Shown: positions 1 to 5,572 of the stretch, in pieces
Layout: each line of letters begins with the position of its first letter
Numbering within the stretch: the stretch's first letter is position 1
NCBI GenBank assembly: GCA_021774995.1
Contig: JAJFIM010000010.1
Coordinates: forward strand, 1 to 6,614
DNA from: Alphaproteobacteria bacterium
GTDB lineage: Bacteria > Pseudomonadota > Alphaproteobacteria > SMXP01
Direction of reading: 5' to 3'
Length of the DNA stretch: 6,614 nt
Notes under the pieces: model-generated
Databases searched by the model: none
Told to the model about the DNA's origin: nothing
Seen by the model: only the letters and a program-made list of their open reading frames with translations
Position numbers and translations under genes: made by a program

Positions 1-105
1 AATGATGAAGCCATATCCTTTAACCGAATCAAACCATTTGACGACGCCTTTAACCTCGAATGCATCATCCGCCGCATCAGAGGAAACAGAAACACCTTCA
101 TCCAT
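1..105 (-). CDS. Cold-shock-domain protein, N-terminal part (runs off left edge)
   Basis: This is the 5' end of a gene read leftward; only the first 35 codons are inside the window. The visible protein begins MDEGVSVSSDAADDAFEVKG and continues VVKWFDSVKGYGFII. The stretch KWFDSVKGYGFI (about residues 22-33) is the first half of a cold-shock domain: beta strand 1 with the conserved aromatic W/F and the start of the RNP1 motif (KGYGFI). Such proteins bind single-stranded RNA or DNA and act as RNA chaperones in the cytoplasm. The acidic 18-residue extension before the domain resembles the two-domain cold-shock proteins of Alphaproteobacteria (family knowledge), but whether a second domain follows is not visible. 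The ATG at 105-103 is chosen because no other ATG occurs in the frame up to the TAG near 279; its ribosome site (CGAGG, too close) is poor. The gene is divergent from the Cox-like operon. Confidence 0.85.
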   Translation of the reverse strand, partial: MDEGVSVSSDAADDAFEVKGVVKWFDSVKGYGFII

Positions 106-243
106 CCTCGGAAAATAGCCCTTATGAATCAGTTGTTGAGATGAACCGACGACACTACAAATTAAGGTTAACACGAAAATATCATCTTCTGAAAGCGCCG
201 GATCGTCAAAATTACTATTTCTGCTAGGAAATTCGCATTCAAG

Positions 244-405
244 ATGAAAATAATTGACCTATCAGCCCGCGAAACCCTAAATCTGCAAGACCGCAATGAG
301 ATTGCTAATGTCAGTTTCGAATCATTGTGCACAACAATAAAACTGCGGAAGACGCAGTTAATTCGCGCGCATCAACAGCTCATGTGTTTAATTTTGTGGC
401 CTTGA
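244..405 (+). CDS. Possible small ORF, 53 aa, unknown function
   Basis: An ATG at 244 opens 53 codons ending in TGA at 403-405. The product starts MKIIDLSARETLNLQDRNEI and is polar and mildly basic in its second half (KLRKTQLIRAHQQL), with no transmembrane segment and no motif I recognise. The only ribosome-site candidate, AGGA at 226-229, is 14 bases from the start, which is too far to be convincing. The frame also covers the 341-359 stem-loop. It lies where promoters for the two divergent genes are expected, so a chance open frame is the more likely explanation. Confidence 0.15.
   Translation: MKIIDLSARETLNLQDRNEIANVSFESLCTTIKLRKTQLIRAHQQLMCLILWP
341..359. repeat. 7-bp inverted repeat (stem-loop) in intergenic region
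   Basis: AACTGCG (341-347) and CGCAGTT (353-359) are perfect reverse complements around a GAAGA loop. No T-tract follows on either strand, so it does not look like an intrinsic terminator. It could be an operator half-site pair or a hairpin in a long 5' leader of the cox-like transcript. Confidence 0.4.
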
Positions 406-447
406 GTGGATTACTCTGTGAAATCGGTTCAACATGCAGATGCGCCG

Positions 448-468
448 AAATTCAAATTTTTTGAATTT
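448..468. promoter_or_regulatory. 21-bp interrupted palindrome, candidate operator upstream of coxG
   Basis: The arms AAATTCAAA (448-456) and TTTGAATTT (460-468) are perfect reverse complements separated by TTT. The site ends 25 bases before the coxG ATG at 494, where a repressor site overlapping the promoter or start of transcription would be expected. The symmetry is seen directly; binding by a dimeric regulator is inferred, and no regulator gene is in the window. AT-rich sequence yields palindromes by chance more often, but nine perfect pairs is long. Confidence 0.45.
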
Positions 469-493
469 TAACTCTAAAACCGAGACTTAAGAT

Positions 494-1117
494 ATGAAAA
501 TGATGGGAGAATATCATATCAATGCGCACCGCGATGCGGTGTGGCTCGCGCTCACTGACCCCGTTGTTCTGCGCCAATCCATCCCCGGTTGCGAGTCCAT
601 ACTCCAAACAAGTGAGACAGAGATGGATGCTGTCGCGACCGTGAAGGTTGGGCCGGTTAAGGCCAAGTTTAAAGGCCGGGTCACGCTGAGCAATCTTAAC
701 CCCCCCGATTCCTATACGATACAGGGAGAAGGCAAAGGGGGCGCCGCCGGCTTTGTCAAAGGATCCGCGCATGTGAAACTCACCGAAGATAAAAATATGA
801 CTATGCTCACCTACGAAGTTGAGGCCCGTATCGGAGGAAAATTAGCCCAGGTTGGCCAAAGGCTAATCGATCAAACCGCAAAAAAGATGGCGGATGATTT
901 TTTTGACTCTTTTTCAAAATTAGCGGGCGAAAATTCGCACGATGCCGTTGAACCCAAAAATCATCTTGACCGCGCCCCTTCAGACGCCCCCACGCCGGCG
1001 CCGCTGTCAACAATATTGAACGGTGGTCTGCCTCCCTCTATCTGGATCAGCGGACTGATTGTTTTCATATTCGCTTTAGTCCTGATCACTGATAAACTAC
1101 CTACCGGGTTTCCTTAA
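494..1117 (+). CDS. coxG: CoxG-like SRPBCC protein, membrane anchor of a Mo hydroxylase
   Basis: 207 aa. Residues 4 to about 140 form a CoxG-type SRPBCC (START-like) domain: the opening MGEYHINAHRDAVWLALTD, then SIPGCESI, the glycine-rich GKGGAAGFVKG strand and the C-terminal helix DQTAKKMADDFFDSF are all typical. A Pro/Ala-rich linker (about 155-178) leads to one transmembrane helix (IWISGLIVFIFALVLIT, 183-199) and a short tail. In Afipia (Oligotropha) carboxidovorans CoxG recruits CO dehydrogenase to the inner membrane (family knowledge), and the C-terminal anchor here fits that role. Two ATGs lie close together (494 and 500) plus a third at 503; the first has a weak GAGA site about nine bases upstream, and the family usually starts a few residues before MxGEY, so either of the first two is acceptable. 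It is the first gene of the operon, 19 bases before coxS. CoxG homologues also accompany Mo hydroxylases that are not CO dehydrogenases. Confidence 0.9.
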   Translation: MKMMGEYHINAHRDAVWLALTDPVVLRQSIPGCESILQTSETEMDAVATVKVGPVKAKFKGRVTLSNLNPPDSYTIQGEGKGGAAGFVKGSAHVKLTEDKNMTMLTYEVEARIGGKLAQVGQRLIDQTAKKMADDFFDSFSKLAGENSHDAVEPKNHLDRAPSDAPTPAPLSTILNGGLPPSIWISGLIVFIFALVLITDKLPTGFP

Positions 1118-1136
1118 TGTTGACGATGAGAATGAT

Positions 1137-1601
1137 ATGCCTTCCCAAAACATGGCCATAAACGGCAAGGCGGTCCATTTCGATGGTGATGACCGGACGT
1201 TATTGGTCGATTTTTTACGCGATGCGCTTGAGCTGACGGGAACGCATGTTGGCTGCGACACAAGTCAATGCGGCGCGTGCGTAGTGCTGATGGACGGGGT
1301 GGCCGTCAAATCCTGCACTATTTTGGCGCGCCAGGCTGAAGGCCGCGAGATCACCACGATAGAAGGATTGAGCGGCAAAGAGCTGCACCCCTTGCAAGCC
1401 GCCTTTCAACAATGCCATGCCCTTCAATGCGGGTTTTGCACACCCGGAATGATTCTCGCCGCCCATGACATGATCCGCCGCGGCGCGGCCCGCGATGAAG
1501 CGCAAATTCGCCATGAGTTGGAAGGTAATTTGTGCCGGTGCACAGGCTACCAGAATATTGTAAAGGCCATTAAGGCCGCCGCCATTAACCAGACAGAGTA
1601 A
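1137..1601 (+). CDS. coxS: CoxS-like [2Fe-2S] small subunit of Mo hydroxylase
   Basis: 154 aa, the usual length for the iron-sulfur subunit of the xanthine oxidase family. The N-terminal plant-ferredoxin-like domain binds the first cluster through Cys40, Cys45, Cys48 (CDTSQCGAC) and Cys60. The C-terminal helical domain binds the second through Cys98, Cys101 (QCGFCTPG), Cys133 and Cys135 (CRCTGYQ). All eight ligands are present. The conserved Gln97 next to the second cluster normally contacts the pterin cofactor of the large subunit, which implies this protein is built to dock on one. Its job is to pass electrons from molybdenum to the FAD of the medium subunit. It follows coxG by 19 bases and precedes coxM by three; no gene for the large subunit lies between S and M. 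The symbol reflects family, not proven CO oxidation. Confidence 0.93.
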   Translation: MPSQNMAINGKAVHFDGDDRTLLVDFLRDALELTGTHVGCDTSQCGACVVLMDGVAVKSCTILARQAEGREITTIEGLSGKELHPLQAAFQQCHALQCGFCTPGMILAAHDMIRRGAARDEAQIRHELEGNLCRCTGYQNIVKAIKAAAINQTE

Positions 1602-1604
1602 AGA

Positions 1605-2423
1605 ATGTACGCGTTCACCTACCATGGCGCCGAAACGTTGGAGCAAGCCCAAGAATTGCTAGCCAGCGGCGACGATCCCAAAATTCTTGCAGGCGGACAT
1701 ACGCTTTTGCCTACTATGAAGCAGCGCCTTGCCAATCCAAGCGATCTCATTGATATCGCCGGGATCAATGCTCTAAGTGGGATAACGCTTACGGGCGCGG
1801 CGCTGTCCATAGGCGCAATGGAAACCCATGCCCAAGTGGCGGATTCACCGGTTGCACAGCGCGCCATTCCGGGCCTCGCCGCCCTCGCCGGTCAGATCGG
1901 CGACCCGCATGTGCGCAACCGGGGCACCATTGGCGGATCACTCGCCAATAACGATCCCGCCGCTGATTACCCCGCTGCGTGCCTCGCGCTCGGCGCGCTT
2001 ATTCACACCACGCAACGGCAAATCAAGGCGCAGGATTTTTTCACGGACTTGTTTGAAACCTCCCTTGAAGAGCATGAGATTATCACGCGTATTGAATTTC
2101 CCACGCCCGAAATAAGCGCTTACGCAAAATCTCCCAATCCCGCTTCGCGTTACGCCCTTGTGGGTGTTTATGTCGCCAGAACCCAAAATGGCGTGCAGGT
2201 TGCCGTAACCGGAGCAGGTCCTGTCGTATTTTTGGCCACGGGGTTCTCTCAGGCTTTGGAGCGGTCTTTTTCGCGCGGCGCGCTGAATGGCGTGACAGTG
2301 AGTCCTGAGGGACTCAACGCCGATCTCCACGCCAGCGCGGCCTATCGCGCGCATCTGATTGGGATCATGGCGCGCCAAGCCGTAACCACTGCACTTTCCC
2401 AAAAGCAGGGCGCACCGTCATGA
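1605..2423 (+). CDS. coxM: CoxM-like FAD-binding medium subunit of Mo hydroxylase
   Basis: 272 aa, slightly shorter than typical CoxM. It shows both FAD signatures of the family: AGGHTLLP at 29-36 (pyrophosphate-binding loop) and TIGGSLANNDPAADYPA at 108-124, in the vanillyl-alcohol-oxidase-type FAD domain, followed by a C-terminal CO-dehydrogenase-flavoprotein-like domain (about 175-270). It would take electrons from the CoxS clusters and hand them to a quinone or another acceptor. The start ATG lies three bases after the coxS stop, and its ribosome site (GAGTAAAG) overlaps the end of coxS. Its TGA overlaps the ATG of the next gene (ATGA), so translation is probably coupled. In many genomes the large-subunit gene sits next to this one; here it does not. 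Confidence 0.93.
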   Translation: MYAFTYHGAETLEQAQELLASGDDPKILAGGHTLLPTMKQRLANPSDLIDIAGINALSGITLTGAALSIGAMETHAQVADSPVAQRAIPGLAALAGQIGDPHVRNRGTIGGSLANNDPAADYPAACLALGALIHTTQRQIKAQDFFTDLFETSLEEHEIITRIEFPTPEISAYAKSPNPASRYALVGVYVARTQNGVQVAVTGAGPVVFLATGFSQALERSFSRGALNGVTVSPEGLNADLHASAAYRAHLIGIMARQAVTTALSQKQGAPS

Positions 2424-2743
2424 ACGCACACGGCGATGATATTCTGCAACAGGCGTTTACCTGGCAAGCCGGCGGACAAGGCGTCGCGTTGGCCACCGTG
2501 ATCAAGACCTGGGGCTCAGCGCCCCGCCCCGCAGGGGCTCAACTTGCCGTAAATGAGAGCGGCGCCTTTGTGGGTTCAGTCTCGGGGGGATGCATTGAAA
2601 GCGAAGTGGTGGAACGGGCTCTTGATATTATCACAAGCGGCGGAGCGCAACTTTGCGAATTTGGAATCTCCAACGCGCGCGCCTGGGAGGTGGGTCTGGC
2701 CTGTGGCGGCGCGATAAAAATATATATTGAACGCGTAGATTAA
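2420..2743 (+). CDS. Stand-alone XdhC/CoxI N-terminal domain protein (Mo hydroxylase maturation)
   Basis: 107 aa, consisting of little more than the XdhC_CoxI N-terminal domain. Diagnostic stretches are VIKTWGSAPRPAGAQLAV (27-44), the near-invariant GSVSGGCIESEV (52-63) with Cys58, and GLACGGAIKIYIE (92-104) with Cys95. In Rhodobacter capsulatus XdhC binds molybdenum cofactor, promotes its sulfuration and inserts it into xanthine dehydrogenase (family knowledge). Here the domain is encoded apart from the Rossmann domain, which is supplied by the next gene. The start overlaps the coxM stop as ATGA, with CAGGG upstream. A gap of 17 bases leads to the partner gene. The split is not a recent frameshift: both pieces have their own ATG and the first ends cleanly at the domain boundary. 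Confidence 0.88.
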   Translation: MNAHGDDILQQAFTWQAGGQGVALATVIKTWGSAPRPAGAQLAVNESGAFVGSVSGGCIESEVVERALDIITSGGAQLCEFGISNARAWEVGLACGGAIKIYIERVD

Positions 2744-2760
2744 GAAACCTTGTCAAGCAT

Positions 2761-3474
2761 ATGAAAAGTGAAACTCTTCACAAGCTACTTGATGCGCGGC
2801 GCGCACATAAACCCGTCACCCTGATCACGGATTTAGAGACAGGCGAATCCTGGGTAAATTCATCCGATGATGAGAGCGCCGAACCCCAAGCATCATACCC
2901 CGCAGATGTGGGGGAGGCCGCACGGCGCGCGCGCGCGCAGGGCAGAGCGCTCATCATCGAAAAGGAGGAGAACGCGTATTTCCTCAACCCCTACCTTCCG
3001 CCTCTACGCTTGATCGTGGTCGGCGCCGTGCATATCGCCCAGCCCTTATGCCGGATGGCGATGCTGAGCGGTTATGAGGTGGCCATTATCGACCCGCGCA
3101 CGGCTTTTGCGACAACGGCGCGATTTCCGGATGTTGACATGATCACTGAATGGCCCGGCGAAGCTCTGCGCGCGCTCAGACCCGACTGTCGAACGGCGGT
3201 CGTTACGTTGACGCACGACCCCAAACTCGATGAACCGGCGCTGGATGCGGCCTTGCGTTCAAACGCCTTTTATGTTGGCGCTCTGGGAAGCCGCAAAACC
3301 CATGCCGCCCGGTTAAACCGGCTTGCCGCTGAGGGACATGAGGATGCCGCGCTGCAAAAAATTAGCGGCCCCGTCGGTCTCGATATAGGCGCCAAGAGCC
3401 CCGCAGAAATAGCCCTCTCAATTTTGGCTGAGATGACATTATTTTTACGCGACGGAAAAGCGCCGCGAAAATGA
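2761..3474 (+). CDS. XdhC-family protein with Rossmann domain (CoxF/CoxI-like maturation factor)
   Basis: 237 aa. Residues 1-80 are a poorly conserved N-terminal segment (LITDLETGESWVN) that lacks the GGCIE signature. From 82 onward it is the XdhC Rossmann domain: LRLIVVGAVHIAQPLCRMA (82-100), the strand-end IIDPR (109-113), FP (122-123), TLTHDPKLDEPAL (149-161), YVGALGSRKTH (171-181) and PVGLDIGAKSPAEIALSILAEM (204-225). The last two blocks are hallmarks of the family. The glycine-rich loop reads GAVH rather than the common GAGH; I believe this variant recurs in XdhC proteins of this paired type. The protein would work with the preceding small domain to bind and hand over sulfurated molybdenum cofactor. 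It contains an alternating (GC)7 tract at 2925-2938 coding for Arg/Ala residues. Its TGA overlaps the mocA ATG. Confidence 0.88.
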   Translation: MKSETLHKLLDARRAHKPVTLITDLETGESWVNSSDDESAEPQASYPADVGEAARRARAQGRALIIEKEENAYFLNPYLPPLRLIVVGAVHIAQPLCRMAMLSGYEVAIIDPRTAFATTARFPDVDMITEWPGEALRALRPDCRTAVVTLTHDPKLDEPALDAALRSNAFYVGALGSRKTHAARLNRLAAEGHEDAALQKISGPVGLDIGAKSPAEIALSILAEMTLFLRDGKAPRK

Positions 3475-4085
3475 AAATAAACCCTCCTAAAATCACGGCG
3501 CTCGTTTTAGCCGCCGGTCAATCACATCGTATGGGCGGAACCCACAAACTGCTGACGATGGTCAAGGGACAAGCCATCATTCGCCATACAGTCAACAATA
3601 TTCTCCAATCCCGCGTCGACCACATTTCAGTAGTAACAGGGTTTGAGAACGAACGCCTTGAATCCTGCTTGCAGGATTTGCCAGTCTCATTTCTTTTGAA
3701 TCCCGAATATACATCAGGAATGGCAAGCTCCCTGGCGAAGGGGATTTCCGCTCTGGACGCTTCAGTTGACGCCGCGCTGATCTGTCTGGGCGACATGCCA
3801 AGCGTGACGCCCCGCGCCATAGATAGGCTCGTCCAGACATTTGACCCGGACGCCGGTTGCGCCATATGCGTTCCCACCCACAAAGGCGTTCAAGGCAACC
3901 CCGTGCTCTGGGCAAGACACTTCTTCCCCGAACTGCAATCACTCACCGGCGATCAGGGCGCCAAACAACTACTTGAAACGCACGAGGCATTCGCCGCAAA
4001 ATTGGACATGCCCGATGAACCCGGAATAATTTTTGATATTGATACGCCTACGGACTTAGACGCATTTGGAATAGCGTTGAAATAA
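3471..4085 (+). CDS. mocA: Molybdenum cofactor cytidylyltransferase (MocA-type NTP transferase)
   Basis: 204 aa nucleotidyltransferase of the MobA-like NTP transferase fold. Residues 11-28 hold the nucleotide-binding loop LVLAAGQSHRMGGTHKLL with the catalytic-type Lys26. LGDMP (106-110) carries the metal-binding Asp108. GNPVLW (142-147), LTGDQGAKQLL (158-168) and DIDTPTDL (189-196) complete the usual order. LAAG rather than LAGG, together with GDMP, points to MocA, which joins CTP to Mo-molybdopterin to give the cytosine dinucleotide form used by xanthine-oxidase-family bacterial enzymes; MobA (GTP) is less likely. It begins in an ATGA overlap with the XdhC gene and ends the operon. An 18-bp palindrome sits within its coding sequence at 3661-3678. 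Position next to CoxS, CoxM and XdhC supports a dedicated cofactor-supply role. Confidence 0.9.
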   Translation: MKINPPKITALVLAAGQSHRMGGTHKLLTMVKGQAIIRHTVNNILQSRVDHISVVTGFENERLESCLQDLPVSFLLNPEYTSGMASSLAKGISALDASVDAALICLGDMPSVTPRAIDRLVQTFDPDAGCAICVPTHKGVQGNPVLWARHFFPELQSLTGDQGAKQLLETHEAFAAKLDMPDEPGIIFDIDTPTDLDAFGIALK

Positions 4086-4458
4086 AGTTATTGCATAGTT
4101 ATGTATTTTAAATTTCGGGATAGGATTATTTCTGAGGCCGCGAAACCTAGCGCTTCCTTGTGCAAAACGAAAAGGCGGGCCCCAAAAGACCCGCCTTTGC
4201 CACCCCACAAAATCCATCAATGCACCCCCCAATAAGGCACTGATTTGAAGTGGCATATTCGTATGCAGAGCTTGCCTGCCCTGACGAGATGAAACGGTAC
4301 GCAGGCTGTGGGTTCTTGTCCATGCTTTTCAAGGTTTGAAAGCCCGCAGATCTCAAAAAGACTCTCTATCGTTGCCATTGTGCAACATCTGAAATGAAGG
4401 GAATGAGAGCGCCGGAAGAAATGCAATTCTACCAAGAAGGGAAGTCATTTTTCATATT
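4086..4458. other. Convergent intergenic region, mostly unassigned
   Basis: The stretch of 373 bases lies between the ends of mocA (plus) and the amidohydrolase (minus). It contains the hairpin terminator at 4171-4198. Between 4199 and 4458 I see no recognisable gene. A minus-strand frame of about 72 codons runs from a TTG at 4435 to a stop at 4217; its position, 23 bases after the amidohydrolase stop and 18 bases before the terminator, would suit a small downstream gene. However, there is no ribosome site before the TTG or before an internal ATG (MATIESLFEICGL), and the sequence matches no family I know. It may be a decayed gene or a long 3' untranslated region. Confidence 0.55.
4171..4198. 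terminator. Intrinsic terminator between convergent genes
   Basis: AAAGGCGGG (4171-4179) and CCCGCCTTT (4190-4198) form a perfect 9-bp GC-rich stem with a 10-base loop. Read on the minus strand the stem is followed by TTTT, CG and TTTT, a good T-rich tail, so it best ends the amidohydrolase transcript some 260 bases after its stop. On the plus strand it lies 85 bases after the mocA stop but has only the TTT of the stem, so it is weaker for the cox-like operon. Confidence 0.8.
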
Positions 4459-5454
4459 TTACAACCATTTTCCAAGAAGCGCAGCCGCATTGCCCGCAAG
4501 AATCCTCTCTTTGTCAGTCCGTGAGAGAGAGGATGATTTAATTTCATTGAGGGACCATTCTGCGCTGAAAATTGGCGTATCCGTTCCCAGCACAATGTGG
4601 TCCGCTCCATAGAGTGCTGCAGCGCACTCAAGTGCGCGGGCGCCCAGCGATGAGCAATCAACCGTGAGGCGCCGCGCTTTTTTGGATGGCAAGTCGGCGC
4701 CCGGAAAACGGGTAAGTATGGTGTGGTCCATACGTTCCACCGCCATCGGCAAAGTCCCGCCAAGATTAGCCATATGAAGCGATACATCCGGGTAGGCGTC
4801 AAGAAACTCTGAATAGAGAAGCGTCACCATTGCCTGAGCGACATTGTGCTGCGTCTCGAGCGCGCGTCTCGGCACGGTCAGGCTCAAAGGTTCTTGCACG
4901 GCCTTGCCCGATACCGGATATTCATCAGGCCGCCAGCCTGGATGAATAAACAGATGCAGACCCTTTTCTTGCGCATATTCGAAAACCGGGGCCAATCGCT
5001 GCGCGTGAGCGAGACTTAGAAAAGCGTTATTGGGTAAAATTGCGCCGATCAGTCCCAGCGTTTCCACTGCGCGTTTGAGTTCTGCGATACAAGACGCGAC
5101 CTCGGCCAACGGCAAAGCGGCCAGACCCAGAAAACGTGATGGATAGGCGCGGCACTGATGCGACAGATCATTATTGAAAAGCCTAACCAGTGGAACAGAT
5201 TCCTCAAGCGGCAGGTAATCGATCCCGAACAATCCCGGCAGAGACAAAACTTGAGCGTCAATCCCGACGCGATCAAGAAAGTCTATGCGCAGGGCAGTGT
5301 CTATGAACTCATTTGAAAACGGCAAGACGCCATCAGGCATGTGGTAGCTCTCGGCGCCCTCCCCGTCTTGACTGATTCGGGGCGCGGTCTTTCGACGTCG
5401 CAGTTCATCCGCCAATTTAAGCGGCACATAGTGGGCGTGGAGATCGATGGTCAT
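4459..5454 (-). CDS. Amidohydrolase-2 / ACMSD-like metal-dependent hydrolase or decarboxylase
   Basis: 331 aa, the usual length for the amidohydrolase-2 family, which includes aminocarboxymuconate-semialdehyde decarboxylase (ACMSD), gamma-resorcylate decarboxylase and related aromatic-acid enzymes. The N-terminal IDLHAHYVP gives the metal ligands His6 and His8; LFIHPGW supplies His171; VLGTDTP supplies Asp292. LPNNAFLSLAH (140-150) and the C-terminal GNAAALLG (321-328) are typical. The fourth His, usually in a block of the type AHLGGTLP and acting as the catalytic base in ACMSD, is replaced by Asn230 (ANLGGTLP), so activity may be altered; substrate and reaction cannot be assigned. The ATG at 5454 is chosen because it immediately precedes the IDLHAH strand and an in-frame TAA lies nine codons upstream. 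It is divergent from the flavin reductase, and a short upstream ORF overlaps its start. Confidence 0.85.
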   Translation of the reverse strand: MTIDLHAHYVPLKLADELRRRKTAPRISQDGEGAESYHMPDGVLPFSNEFIDTALRIDFLDRVGIDAQVLSLPGLFGIDYLPLEESVPLVRLFNNDLSHQCRAYPSRFLGLAALPLAEVASCIAELKRAVETLGLIGAILPNNAFLSLAHAQRLAPVFEYAQEKGLHLFIHPGWRPDEYPVSGKAVQEPLSLTVPRRALETQHNVAQAMVTLLYSEFLDAYPDVSLHMANLGGTLPMAVERMDHTILTRFPGADLPSKKARRLTVDCSSLGARALECAAALYGADHIVLGTDTPIFSAEWSLNEIKSSSLSRTDKERILAGNAAALLGKWL

Positions 5455-5489
5455 GTCGGATAGTTTCCATAGCCAATGTTATAAGTCAC
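5451..5489 (-). CDS. Possible 12-codon leader peptide before the amidohydrolase
   Basis: On the minus strand GGAGGTGA (5498-5491), the strongest ribosome site in the window, precedes a GTG at 5489-5487. The frame reads VTYNIGYGNYPT (GTG giving fMet) and stops at TGA 5453-5451, which overlaps the amidohydrolase ATG as ATGA. The amidohydrolase itself has only a weak GGAAA site, so translational coupling through this mini-ORF is plausible. The spacer from GGAGG to GTG is four bases, on the short side. No tract of repeated regulatory codons is seen, so classical attenuation is not supported. It may instead be chance, or mark a small frame error near the true start. Confidence 0.3.
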   Translation of the reverse strand: MTYNIGYGNYPT

Positions 5490-5572
5490 TTCACCTCCCG
5501 GTATATTCGGAAGAAGACAATTAGGATAGGGTCCTTTGAAACAAACTCAAAAGGAAAGAACACACAAAAGCT
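5455..5572. promoter_or_regulatory. Divergent promoter region, amidohydrolase / flavin reductase
   Basis: These 118 bases separate two divergent starts and should hold both promoters. I could not identify a convincing -35/-10 pair on either strand; TATAAC on the minus strand (5484-5479) and TATATT on the plus strand (5502-5507) are -10-like but lack a clear -35 partner. The left part carries the strong minus-strand ribosome site described for the mini-ORF. Such an arrangement would allow shared control of the two genes. Confidence 0.4.

Larger units (their letters stand above)
106..493. other. Divergent intergenic region between cold-shock gene and cox-like operon
   Basis: This AT-rich stretch of 388 bases separates the divergent cold-shock gene and coxG and must hold promoters for both. 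No recognisable conserved gene is present. Visible structure: a 7-bp stem with a GAAGA loop at 341-359 (arms AACTGCG and CGCAGTT), a perfect interrupted palindrome at 448-468, and a weak promoter-like pair at 254-282 (TTGACC, 17-bp gap, CTAAAT; the -10 half matches consensus at only three of six bases). A 53-codon open frame on the plus strand (244-405) is listed separately. On the minus strand the cold-shock frame stays open upstream to about 282 but has no ATG. Confidence 0.7.

Noticed and set aside
254..282. TTGACC / 17 bp / CTAAAT promoter-like pair upstream of coxG
   Set aside because: The -10 half matches at only three of six positions, and the pair sits more than 200 bases from the coxG start; not listed as a promoter.
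452..772. Minus-strand 106-codon open frame across the start of coxG
   Set aside because: It is antisense to the well-supported SRPBCC domain, has no recognisable motif and spans the palindrome and promoter area.
1215..1652. Minus-strand 145-codon open frame over coxS
   Set aside because: Antisense shadow of a gene with all eight cluster-ligand cysteines; the antisense product has no family features.
2297..2315. Short inverted repeat GAGTCC TGAG GGACTC in coxM
   Set aside because: Six-bp arms inside a coding sequence with no T-tract; within chance expectation.
1938..2402. Minus-strand 154-codon open frame over coxM
   Set aside because: Antisense shadow of the FAD subunit; no motif and no ribosome site of note.
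494..4085. Annotating the operon as a true CO dehydrogenase
   Set aside because: The diagnostic active-site loop is in the large subunit, which is absent here; S, M, G and maturation proteins do not define the substrate.
4147..4356. Minus-strand 69-codon open frame overlapping the terminator
   Set aside because: It reads straight through the hairpin and starts with a non-ATG codon lacking a ribosome site; no family recognised.
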